Shown in pieces: positions 1 through 7,538 of a stretch of 30,938 bases of DNA (position 1 is the first letter of the stretch; every line of letters begins with the position of its first letter). The stretch is from JBAYST01 sp041676005 (GTDB taxonomy: Bacteria; Bacillota_I; Bacilli_A; RFN20; CAG-826). Both the position numbers and the translations under genes were made by a program. The DNA is taken from contig JBAYST010000004.1 in NCBI GenBank assembly GCA_041676005.1, positions 1-30,938 of the forward strand, given 5' to 3'. Below the pieces are notes generated by a model. That model was not told where the DNA came from and did not search any database. It was given only the letters and a program-made list of their open reading frames with translations.

Positions 1-488
1 CCATCTCTATCGTATTCGATTTCTTGATTTTCACGCATATAGTCAGTGTAAAAATCTGAAATCTCAAACTTTTCAGCCCCTTCAAAACTATTGGTCACAT
101 CATTTTCAAAATAATAATCTAACCGAACGATGATATTTTGTTTGACATAAGTCGCAAAATGATCAGGATAGCCGACGGCGACGTTAGGAAAATCACCACT
201 CGTCGCGGCGAGTTGAATCGCTTGTAATAAACCGGTATAACCAGATTTAGTTTCATAGTTGACATGAACTCCGGTCAAAGCGGTGAACTCATCGAGCATA
301 TCTTCGACAACGGCGTTGATATCAGTCCCAAAACCAGTCCAGAAATCGATTGTCGTTCCGCTGACATCGACTTCAAAGTCGAGATCATAAGCGTAATTGT
401 TTCGCCACGAACTGCATGACGTGGCGGAAAATGCAATTCCACTCATCAGTAGAGGAATGAGGGCGGTTTTAAGAATATTTTTTTTCAT
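1..488 (-). CDS. ABC transporter substrate-binding lipoprotein, second copy (C-terminus outside window)
   Basis: This is the N-terminal 162 codons of a solute-binding lipoprotein that runs off the left edge. It starts at an ATG at 486-488, preceded by a good AGGAGG ribosome-binding site. A lysine-plus-hydrophobic signal peptide ends in a lipobox-like ATSC, so the mature protein should be lipid-anchored on the outer face of the membrane. It is clearly a paralogue of the upstream gene at 513-2177: both carry GTTI, an LTG-V-YETK-GY segment, an IQLAAT/INLAAT segment and GYPDHFA at matching places, so it belongs to the extracellular sugar-binding (family 1-like) group. The gap to that gene is 24 bases and the two should be co-transcribed as the distal genes of the importer operon. 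The ligand cannot be read from the sequence. Confidence 0.85.
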   Translation of the reverse strand, partial: MKKNILKTALIPLLMSGIAFSATSCSSWRNNYAYDLDFEVDVSGTTIDFWTGFGTDINAVVEDMLDEFTALTGVHVNYETKSGYTGLLQAIQLAATSGDFPNVAVGYPDHFATYVKQNIIVRLDYYFENDVTNSFEGAEKFEISDFYTDYMRENQEIEYDRD

Positions 489-512
489 TCTTAGTCCTCC
501 TTTCTTTTTTTA

Positions 513-2177
513 TTATTTTACGTAATCTGATAATATTCGATAAACAGCGTCAAGAATATCTTGAATCGTCGGATATTCTTCGTTGAACATATAACCGGGA
601 ATCAAACCGATTTCATCTCTGATATCGCTTGAACCGCGGAATCCTGGATCGACGAATTTGGTCCATCCAAGATCGTCATTGTTATAAATTAGTCCGTTGA
701 CTTTTCCGGCGTCATTATTTGCTTTATCGATAGCAGATCCGCCTGGATTATTGAGCCAATCTTGATAGATATCACTATTAGCAACTTTTTCACCAGTTGG
801 GAAATAACCACTTTGTGAAGTGAAGGTTGCGTTTTCAGCTTGTGATAAGAAGACGATGAGTTTCCACGCGGCAACTAGTTTTCTTTCACGATCAGAATCG
901 TTAGTCGGAACTTGGAAGAGCGCGAGGTTTGTTCCTTGTGAAAGAACGAATTTGTGTTCGACATCTTTATAAGGAATTGGAGCGATACCAAGAGCGAATT
1001 TACCGGTGAGATTTACAAGACCTCCACTGGAGCCGACATTCATCACCGATTGTCCAGCTTTAAAGGCGTTAGAGCAATATCCGGTTGAATCTTCCCATGG
1101 AGTGGAAGCGATACCGATGACTTTTAAATCCCAAAGCTCTTGAATCATCTCGAGGGCGTTAATCGTGATTTGCTTTGTGTCAGCATCATTGAAATTCACA
1201 TAACCTTTACCGGTTTGTGTTGCATCGATGGTCGTGAGTTCACCACCGTATTGACGGATTAAGGTCGTGACTAAGTTTTCAGTTGAGTCATAAGAGAATG
1301 GACGGAATTTATCCGCTTCTCCGATATCATGACCGCTAAAAGCAAGTGAAACTCCGGCTGGGAACGACGTTTCGGTAGCATAAATAACACCGTCAGTTCC
1401 AAGATAATTGCCGATAACAGTTTTATTAGCACTATCTTTATGAAGGACGAGTTTGCGAAGTTCTACTCCGACTGCTTTGACATCTGCCCAAGTTTCAGGG
1501 ACAAAAATGTCTCCGACTCCCCAGCTAGTTAAAATTGCTTTTCCAGCTGTGGATTGAGCCCAATCGAAGAGTGTCTTGTTATAGACCATGACTTCGGTTG
1601 ATTTATTAAATGGAATACCAAGAATGTAACCGTTACCTTCGTCATCGAATTCTAGAGTTTCGTTTTCAAGTACGTAGTCACTATAGAAATCTTCATAGTC
1701 AAGTCTTGGTAAGGTCGTGACGGTTTCTCCGTTTCCATTAACATAAGAACCGGGTTCTGTGATGTTTCGGTTCTTATCATTTTCAATAAGACCATTTAAT
1801 CGGAGTTGAATGTTGGAGCTGATGTAGCCAGCAAAGTGGTCTGGATATCCGTTAGCAACTTGCGGAAGTTGACTTAAATTAGTCGCCGCTAAGTTGATTG
1901 CGGTTTGAAGATTTTTGTATCCACCCTTTGTTTCGTAATCGACATTGATTCCAGTCAAAGCGGTAAAATCGTCCAATAATGGAGTTAGAGCAGAGTTTAC
2001 TGCACTACCAAAACCAGTGATCATGTTGATTGTCGTTCCTCTTGTTTCGATGTTGACATCTAAGTCATAGGTGTCAATTGGTCCACCCAAACTTCCACAC
2101 CCCGTCAAACTGCCGACTAGAAGTGAAAGAAGTGGAACACCAACCAATGTGAGAAGTCCTTTTTTGGATTTTTTCAT
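513..2177 (-). CDS. ABC transporter substrate-binding lipoprotein (carbohydrate type)
   Basis: This 554-residue extracellular solute-binding protein probably captures a sugar or related solute for the permeases encoded just upstream. The signal peptide carries Lys residues at 2-6, a hydrophobic core, and a lipobox LTGC with the lipidated Cys at 27. The body has features of family 1 binding proteins, including a GIPFNKSTEVMVYNK segment (a frequent ligand-site region in the family) and a C-terminal Trp/Tyr-rich helical part. It is longer than the usual 400-450 residues. The start is an ATG preceded by AAAGGATAAAGG. It lies 50 bases after the MalG-type permease gene and 24 bases before a second binding-protein gene. 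The call as an ABC binding protein is firm; the substrate is unknown. Confidence 0.88.
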   Translation of the reverse strand: MKKSKKGLLTLVGVPLLSLLVGSLTGCGSLGGPIDTYDLDVNIETRGTTINMITGFGSAVNSALTPLLDDFTALTGINVDYETKGGYKNLQTAINLAATNLSQLPQVANGYPDHFAGYISSNIQLRLNGLIENDKNRNITEPGSYVNGNGETVTTLPRLDYEDFYSDYVLENETLEFDDEGNGYILGIPFNKSTEVMVYNKTLFDWAQSTAGKAILTSWGVGDIFVPETWADVKAVGVELRKLVLHKDSANKTVIGNYLGTDGVIYATETSFPAGVSLAFSGHDIGEADKFRPFSYDSTENLVTTLIRQYGGELTTIDATQTGKGYVNFNDADTKQITINALEMIQELWDLKVIGIASTPWEDSTGYCSNAFKAGQSVMNVGSSGGLVNLTGKFALGIAPIPYKDVEHKFVLSQGTNLALFQVPTNDSDRERKLVAAWKLIVFLSQAENATFTSQSGYFPTGEKVANSDIYQDWLNNPGGSAIDKANNDAGKVNGLIYNNDDLGWTKFVDPGFRGSSDIRDEIGLIPGYMFNEEYPTIQDILDAVYRILSDYVK

Positions 2178-2227
2178 ATCCTTTATCCTTTCTTTAATTG
2201 ATTTATTAGATTTCGCATCTGCGAATA

Positions 2228-3148
2228 CTAACCTTTGATACCAGAACGGGAGACGCCACGCATGATATATTTTCTAAAGATTAAGAAGAAGATAAATAGC
2301 GGGACAGTCGCGAACATTGAACCAGTGATCTTTGCCGGATCATCGCTAGAGAATTCACTTGATTGGAATTTAGCCATCAAGCCGTTAGAAACTAGCAACA
2401 TGCTATTTCCAAAGCGCGGGTTTTTACCACTGGCAATGAGTTGGGGCCAGACGTAAGCATTCCACGCTCCCATTAGGGAGAGAATGATAATGCTGACAAT
2501 TGTCGGTGAGGCGATCGGGATCATGACCTTCAGCAAATATGAGAAGTGCCCATAGCCATCGACTTTGGCCGCAAGGAATAATTCGTTTGGAATTTGTTGG
2601 AATGTCTGACGTAGATAGAAGATGTAAAAGACACTGACACCATGGACTAAAATTAGCGCGGCATAAGTATTTTTCCATCCGAATGAAAGAGCGGTTTGAT
2701 AATTCGTTAAAATCATCATTTCACCTGGAACCATCATCGTCGCCATCAAAATCATGAAGATGAAATTTTTACCTTTGAAATCAACGCGCGCAAACGCAAA
2801 TGAAGCAAAGATAGTTGTGACGATGGTAAAGGCAGTTGAAGCGACCGCGACGATGACTGTATTCAAATAGAAATAGCCAAAGTCTCCTCCTTTACTGAGG
2901 ACTTTTGCATATTGTTCGACGGAGACGTTTGTCTGATTGAGCCAAAAAACGAGTTCTCCGCGAATTTGTTCATTATCATATGCTGTAGTCGATTTTAACG
3001 ACGTAATAATCATGTAATAGAAAGGAATAATGATAAACAAACCGATGAGCGTCAAAAATCCATAGAGTAGGACTTGAGTAATGATTTTTCTTGCTTTGTA
3101 TTGCCTTAATTGAGCTTCTGAGGCGAAATACATTTCATGTTCAGCCAT
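2228..3148 (-). CDS. Carbohydrate ABC transporter permease, MalG/UgpE type
   Basis: Integral membrane permease of 306 residues with about six transmembrane segments, the first at residues 22-47. The cytoplasmic EAA loop that docks to the ATPase is visible at about 192-211 (LAAKVDGYG followed by the K-x-x-IP end), and the C-terminus ends RSGIKG like other MalG-type subunits. It pairs with the MalF-type subunit encoded 14 bases upstream to form the translocation pore of an importer. The ATG start is preceded by AAAGGA. Length and topology are normal for the family. The substrate is not identifiable; maltose, glycerol-3-phosphate and oligosaccharide systems share this fold. Confidence 0.93.
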   Translation of the reverse strand: MAEHEMYFASEAQLRQYKARKIITQVLLYGFLTLIGLFIIIPFYYMIITSLKSTTAYDNEQIRGELVFWLNQTNVSVEQYAKVLSKGGDFGYFYLNTVIVAVASTAFTIVTTIFASFAFARVDFKGKNFIFMILMATMMVPGEMMILTNYQTALSFGWKNTYAALILVHGVSVFYIFYLRQTFQQIPNELFLAAKVDGYGHFSYLLKVMIPIASPTIVSIIILSLMGAWNAYVWPQLIASGKNPRFGNSMLLVSNGLMAKFQSSEFSSDDPAKITGSMFATVPLFIFFLIFRKYIMRGVSRSGIKG

Positions 3149-3162
3149 TTTTTTGTTCCTTT

Positions 3163-4245
3163 CTAATAATAAACTCTCTTATTGGAAACCAAGAATTGGA
3201 GTCCAGTAATGATTAAAACGATGACGAGGAGGATAATTGAGCCCGCTGCAGCTCGGCCAAGAGCGGATTCGTTAGTCGAAAGCATGTATTTATAAATGTA
3301 TCCGACAATAGTGATCCATCTATTTCCATCCGTACCTCCGAAGTCGATTTGACCACCCCCGAATAATGAGATGATCTGAGTATAAGACTTCGTTGCACCG
3401 ATGAATGAAGTGATGGTGATATAGAGGATTTGCGGAGATAAAAGTGGGACGGTGATTTTTTTAAAAATCATCGCTCTTGAAGCTCCATCAATTCTCGCCG
3501 CGTCATAGTATTGTCTATCGATTGTCGCAAGTCCCGACATAAAGACGAGAATCTTAAATGCGAGGCCATTCCAAATCGAATAGATGACGATGACGAGGAA
3601 CATATTTGCTTTAGGGGCCATATCACCTAACCAGTTTTGAGGGTCGAGCCCAAAAACACCGATTAAGGAGTTGAATAACCCAGCACTTCCACTTGAAAAC
3701 ATGACGTTAAACACCATTCCTAGAGCAATGGAGTTAGTCACATATGGAAGGAAGAAGACTGTTTGATAAAAGCCTTTTAAAGGTTTGATTGCATTGATAC
3801 ACACAGCGATGAGAAGCGCGATGATAATTGTCAGTGGCACTGAAATGATGACGATCATTCCGGTGTTGCCTAAAGCTTGCCAGAACAGATCATCGCTGAA
3901 GCATTTGATGTAGTTGAGGACACCCCATGAAACTTCAATCCCAGAACGTGTGTTATCTATAGCGGCGAAATAATTGATAATCGCGAATGATGAATTGGAG
4001 CCACCCACCCAATAGAAGTTATTGATGAATGACATCAAAATCGCATTGATAATCGGATAGATCATGAATATGATGAGGAAGAATAGTGCTGGAATAAGCG
4101 CCACCCAACCTTTCAACCCTTCGGGCATGATCCAACGATGTTTTTTCGGAAGCAAATAACCTTTTTCGTTTCCGAATTCTATAGCCGCTGCACCTGAGGC
4201 ATCAGGGACAAGTCCTTCGATTTTCCTTTCTTTTAATTTTGCCAT
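3163..4245 (-). CDS. Carbohydrate ABC transporter permease, MalF/UgpA type
   Basis: Integral membrane permease of 360 residues. A hydrophilic N-terminal extension of about 45 residues comes before the first membrane helix (about 47-70), followed by five further helices. The EAA loop is at about 246-267 (YYDAARIDGAS, ending in K-I-T-V-P), the contact site for the ATPase. Between 80 and 115 there is an extra extracytoplasmic stretch with a WGVLNY segment. It is the partner of the MalG-type subunit downstream. The start codon is preceded by AAGGT, a moderate ribosome-binding site. It lies 25 bases after the ATPase gene, so all members look like one operon. Confidence 0.93.
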   Translation of the reverse strand: MAKLKERKIEGLVPDASGAAAIEFGNEKGYLLPKKHRWIMPEGLKGWVALIPALFFLIIFMIYPIINAILMSFINNFYWVGGSNSSFAIINYFAAIDNTRSGIEVSWGVLNYIKCFSDDLFWQALGNTGMIVIISVPLTIIIALLIAVCINAIKPLKGFYQTVFFLPYVTNSIALGMVFNVMFSSGSAGLFNSLIGVFGLDPQNWLGDMAPKANMFLVIVIYSIWNGLAFKILVFMSGLATIDRQYYDAARIDGASRAMIFKKITVPLLSPQILYITITSFIGATKSYTQIISLFGGGQIDFGGTDGNRWITIVGYIYKYMLSTNESALGRAAAGSIILLVIVLIITGLQFLVSNKRVYY

Positions 4246-4270
4246 TTTTATACCTTAAACAACCTTTCGG

Positions 4271-5974
4271 TTATTTAATCCTTTCTCCTGATTCTTCAAA
4301 GACGAAGAACCATTTCGGGTCACAGGCAATTACTTTCTTGCCGACGATTCCGGAAGCGTGTTCGCTTGGGACGATGATTTTTAATTTGCTTTCTTTTTGT
4401 TTAGCGACATTACCGATGATTGAAATATCTCGACCGATATGTTCAATAAATCTGATTTCGACTGGAATTTTTCCTTCAGGCGAAATCTTGAAAGCTTCTG
4501 GACGAATGCCGATTTTAACCGGACGATCAGTTCGACGGACTTCTTCTTTGATGACAATCTTTTCAATATCCGGATTTCTGAGCGCTTCGAGTTTCTTCAT
4601 GCTCAATCCTTCAACTTTCTCAGGATGTTTCTTCAAATCTTCGATGTATTCATCATGAGTGAGATTTGTTCCGGCGACGACTTCACGTCTTCTTTCGATA
4701 AAACCATGAAATTCATTTTTGTAAATTGGATCTTCGTCAAACAACACTTTGTTGACATATAATTTTCCTTTACGGATTTCACCATCGAAAATATTAATAG
4801 CTGGTGAACCGAGGAACTTAGCAACGAAAAGGTTGATCGGTTGATCATAAACTTTTTGTGGGGCATCGATCTGATTGACGACACCGTAGTTCATAACGAC
4901 GATGATATCAGAAATCGACATCGCTTCTTCTTGGTCGTGAGTGACGAAAATCGTCGTGACGCCAGTTTCTTTTTGAATGCGGCGAATTTCCTCACGAGTT
5001 TGAAGTCTCAAACGAGCGTCAAGGTTTGACAAAGGTTCGTCGAGTAAAAGAACCCGGGGTGATTTAGCAAGTGCACGCGCGATTGCGACACGTTGTTGCT
5101 GACCACCTGATAATTCTTTTGGTTTTCGATCAAGGTATTGTTCAATGTCGACTAGACGAGCGGTTTTATGAATGATTTCATCTTTGTCTGCTCGTGAAAG
5201 TGTTCTTCTGACAGTCAAACGATATTTTTCGTTTTTCTCATCAAACACTTTTTTAGCTTCAGAATAAGCAGCCTTGTCTTCAAGTGGTGCATCTTTAGCA
5301 GATGCGACTCGTTTAAGTCTTGCTAACTCTGCCGTCTCTTCTTCAGTCGGCTTAATCGCTTTCAAAGCCTCAATGGCTCTATCTAATGCGACATGAGCCT
5401 TTTCCAATTCTTCCTGAAGTTCAATTGCTCTTTGTTCGACTTCGAAATGTGTCGCTTTTAATTCATCGAGCAATTTCATTTCTTCTGACTGTTTTTCTAC
5501 ATCAACATCCGGTTTCGCAGTTAGAGCGGCAATTTTTTCCTCTCCTTTTACAATTTTCCGGTCGAGAGCAGCTAATTCAGCACTGCTTTCTTTGATGTCT
5601 TTTTCCACTTCCTTAATGCGGGTTTTAAACGCATGTAAAGGATGAGGGAATCGGACATTGTCGAGTGGAAACGAGATGTTTTGTCGGACAGAAAAATGAG
5701 GATACAGCGCATAGTTTTGGAACACTAAGCCGATCCCGCGATTTTCTGGGGGGACATTGGTCACATCTTCATCACCAAACCAAATCTTTCCTTCAGTCGG
5801 TTTGTGCAGTCCAGCGATCATATAAAGAGTCGTAGACTTTCCACACCCCGAAGGACCAAGAAGTCCAACAAGCTTACCATCAGGGACAACAAAATTCATG
5901 TCATTAACGGCGGTTGTTTCAACTCCTTTTTTCCCAATGAAGGTTTTTGTAAGATGTTCAATTCTTACTTCCAT
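4271..5974 (-). CDS. ugpC: Sugar ABC transporter ATP-binding protein, MsmX/UgpC family, with coiled-coil insertion
   Basis: ATPase subunit expected to energise the adjacent permeases. The visible motifs are Walker A GPSGCGKST at 40-48, Q-loop Gln86, signature LSGGQ at 288-292, Walker B LLLDEP at 309-314, D-loop NLD at 317-319 and H-loop His346. The C-terminal regulatory (TOBE-like) domain contains IGIRPEAF, typical of MalK/MsmX relatives. The protein has 567 residues against the usual 360-380. Most of the excess is a highly charged, Glu/Lys/Ala-rich, probably coiled-coil stretch at about 106-265, between the Q-loop and the signature motif. A second insertion of about 60 residues lies in the C-terminal domain (about 400-460). 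From memory, mycoplasma UgpC-like ATPases are also about 570-590 residues long, so the expansion may be shared. It starts at an ATG after GGGAGGT and is the first gene of the operon. The symbol is a family name only. Confidence 0.92.
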   Translation of the reverse strand: MEVRIEHLTKTFIGKKGVETTAVNDMNFVVPDGKLVGLLGPSGCGKSTTLYMIAGLHKPTEGKIWFGDEDVTNVPPENRGIGLVFQNYALYPHFSVRQNISFPLDNVRFPHPLHAFKTRIKEVEKDIKESSAELAALDRKIVKGEEKIAALTAKPDVDVEKQSEEMKLLDELKATHFEVEQRAIELQEELEKAHVALDRAIEALKAIKPTEEETAELARLKRVASAKDAPLEDKAAYSEAKKVFDEKNEKYRLTVRRTLSRADKDEIIHKTARLVDIEQYLDRKPKELSGGQQQRVAIARALAKSPRVLLLDEPLSNLDARLRLQTREEIRRIQKETGVTTIFVTHDQEEAMSISDIIVVMNYGVVNQIDAPQKVYDQPINLFVAKFLGSPAINIFDGEIRKGKLYVNKVLFDEDPIYKNEFHGFIERRREVVAGTNLTHDEYIEDLKKHPEKVEGLSMKKLEALRNPDIEKIVIKEEVRRTDRPVKIGIRPEAFKISPEGKIPVEIRFIEHIGRDISIIGNVAKQKESKLKIIVPSEHASGIVGKKVIACDPKWFFVFEESGERIK

Positions 5975-6016
5975 TTTTTACCTCCCAATTATGGCGTATA
6001 GGTTTTATACATGTTG

Positions 6017-6045
6017 ATTATATCAAAAGTTAGATGATATTAAAA
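6017..6045 (-). promoter_or_regulatory. Promoter of the ABC importer operon
   Basis: On the minus strand there is a consensus -10 box TATAAT (6017-6022), preceded by TGA to give an extended -10, and a weak -35 TTTTAA (6040-6045) at 17-base spacing. Transcription would start near 6010, about 36 bases before the ATPase ATG. Prediction by eye. Confidence 0.6.
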
Positions 6046-6112
6046 TACTAATTCTAGGAATTACCATTCCATTATTGAAATATTTTCGCAATATTTTTGT
6101 CTTTAAATATCG

Positions 6113-6170
6113 GTTTTAAAAAAAGAAAAGACGAATATTCCTTTAAAAACAAGGTTTTATATTCGTCTTT
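6113..6170 (-). terminator. Intrinsic terminator after the RDD-family gene
   Basis: A perfect 12-bp stem (6127-6138 with 6159-6170, core AGACGAATAT) with a 20-base loop is followed on the minus strand by TTTTCTTTTTTT. It sits just after the stop of the gene at 6199-7431 and isolates it from the importer operon. Confidence 0.75.
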
Positions 6171-6198
6171 CGAAATATTTTCAGATTTTTTTGATTTT

Positions 6199-7431
6199 TC
6201 AGTCGTTTTTTTCTTCGTCTTCAGAATCGCCTTTTTCCTGATTTTCAAAGTCTGGATTCACATAGAGAATGTTCGGATTTTTTTTATAATCTTCTTTTTT
6301 TCCAAAACTGATTTTCTTAGATTCGGCAATTCTTTTTTCGACTCCCGCTTCTTCGCTTGCGTTTTTAAACCAAGTCGATTGAGTCATATCGATAGTCGTC
6401 GTCAGTGCGAGGAAATCATGAATCGCTCGATGCTCTTTGGTAAAAATCATCAAGAGGAAAGAGGCTAAAAAATACACGGTCGCGATGGCTAAAAAGACGA
6501 ATAGTCCAAACGGAACATATGAATTGCAAATGGCAAAAGTTGCCGCAAGTAAGAAAAACTCAAAGAAAAATCTTTCGATGATTTGAACTTTTTGAACTTG
6601 ATAACCAAGTTTATTGACCAGTCCTAGATGGAAAGTTAGTTTCCCAAGTGTCTGACCATTTCTAGTGGAAATTGGAATGATGAAATAAAAGATCAACATC
6701 GAAAGGACAATTCCACTAGCCATCGGAACATATTGATACCAACGCAGTAAGGTTTTTTCTGCTAGTTGGAAATAATCCGTTGACCTCAAATCCACAGTCG
6801 CATAATTATAGACGTGATTTTGATTATCATTATTTTCGTTTTGAGGAATGAAATAATATCGCAAAGCGATAGCTTCCATCGTCTCTGTTTCTTCTTTTAA
6901 AAGCGGAAGCGCATTATATTTATCAAGCGCGTCTTCATCGTATTGAAAAATATCTTTTCCTTTTTCAACAAAACTCGGAAGTGTTTCTAAATCATCATAA
7001 GGTGTTGCTAAAGGATCTTCTTCAAGTCCTAAAATATGAACGTTGTACCAATATTGAGTGTATTTAGAATCGCGATATTCTTCTGGACATTCACTTGTTT
7101 TATATACGGTGAAATAGTTGATGATCATCGCTTCATAATCTTTATAATCGGTCGAACTTATTTTTGGAACGACTCCTGATGTTACTACACCGTCGACGAC
7201 TTCATATTCAAATAGACCGCTCGCGACATAATATTCGCGTTGAAGAGTAATATTGTCATTCACCTTATCGGTCTTCTCGGCAATCTTTTGTCCACCAATA
7301 TAAAATAATCCTCCGACAAAAGCGACGATTGCTAAATCGACAATTGCCGCGACAGTTCGCGAAAAAAGTCCCCCAGGAACGATTTTCTTCGTTTTTACTT
7401 TTCGTCGATCGTTAATCAATCTTTGTTCCAT
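6199..7431 (-). CDS. RDD-family membrane protein with a large extracytoplasmic loop
   Basis: A 410-residue protein of unknown function. The N-terminal membrane segment (27-47) begins with the Arg-x-x-x-x-x-Asp pattern SRTVAAIVD typical of RDD proteins, and a later RAIHDFLA at about 335-342 matches the family's second conserved region. About four membrane helices are apparent (27-47, 236-254, 288-303, 305-330). Between the first two there is an unusually long hydrophilic region of about 190 residues, rich in Tyr, Asp and Glu, predicted outside the cell. The C-terminal 60 residues are charged and cytoplasmic. No Shine-Dalgarno sequence is visible before the ATG. It has its own terminator and lies alone between tuf and the importer operon. 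RDD proteins have been linked to ion or solute transport in some bacteria, but no role can be assigned here. Confidence 0.8.
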   Translation of the reverse strand: MEQRLINDRRKVKTKKIVPGGLFSRTVAAIVDLAIVAFVGGLFYIGGQKIAEKTDKVNDNITLQREYYVASGLFEYEVVDGVVTSGVVPKISSTDYKDYEAMIINYFTVYKTSECPEEYRDSKYTQYWYNVHILGLEEDPLATPYDDLETLPSFVEKGKDIFQYDEDALDKYNALPLLKEETETMEAIALRYYFIPQNENNDNQNHVYNYATVDLRSTDYFQLAEKTLLRWYQYVPMASGIVLSMLIFYFIIPISTRNGQTLGKLTFHLGLVNKLGYQVQKVQIIERFFFEFFLLAATFAICNSYVPFGLFVFLAIATVYFLASFLLMIFTKEHRAIHDFLALTTTIDMTQSTWFKNASEEAGVEKRIAESKKISFGKKEDYKKNPNILYVNPDFENQEKGDSEDEEKND

Positions 7432-7445
7432 CTTATCTAGTTAAA

Positions 7446-7473
7446 AATATACCACAAACGATTTTAAAATCGT
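7446..7473 (-). promoter_or_regulatory. Candidate promoter with palindrome upstream of the RDD gene
   Basis: A minus-strand extended -10 (TGG then TATATT, 7446-7451) lies only about 15 bases before the ATG. A perfect 16-bp palindrome, ACGATTTTAAAATCGT (7458-7473), occupies the spacer/-35 region, where no good -35 box is seen. The palindrome could be an operator. Prediction by eye. Confidence 0.4.
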
Positions 7474-7485
7474 AAAGAAATTTTT

Positions 7486-7515
7486 GAAAATAAAAAGCTC
7501 ATCCGAAGACGAGCT
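7486..7515 (-). terminator. Intrinsic terminator of tuf
   Basis: On the minus strand an 8-bp stem AGCTCGTC/GATGAGCT encloses a TTCG tetraloop (7496-7515) and is followed by TTTTATTTT. It lies directly after the tuf stop codon. Confidence 0.85.
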
Positions 7516-7538
7516 CAATATTCGTGCAAAAGTAGAAC

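Noticed and set aside
4239..4658. Plus-strand reading frame of 139 codons opposite the ABC ATPase
   Set aside because: It is antisense to a clear gene and its composition reflects the complementary codons; no domain is visible.
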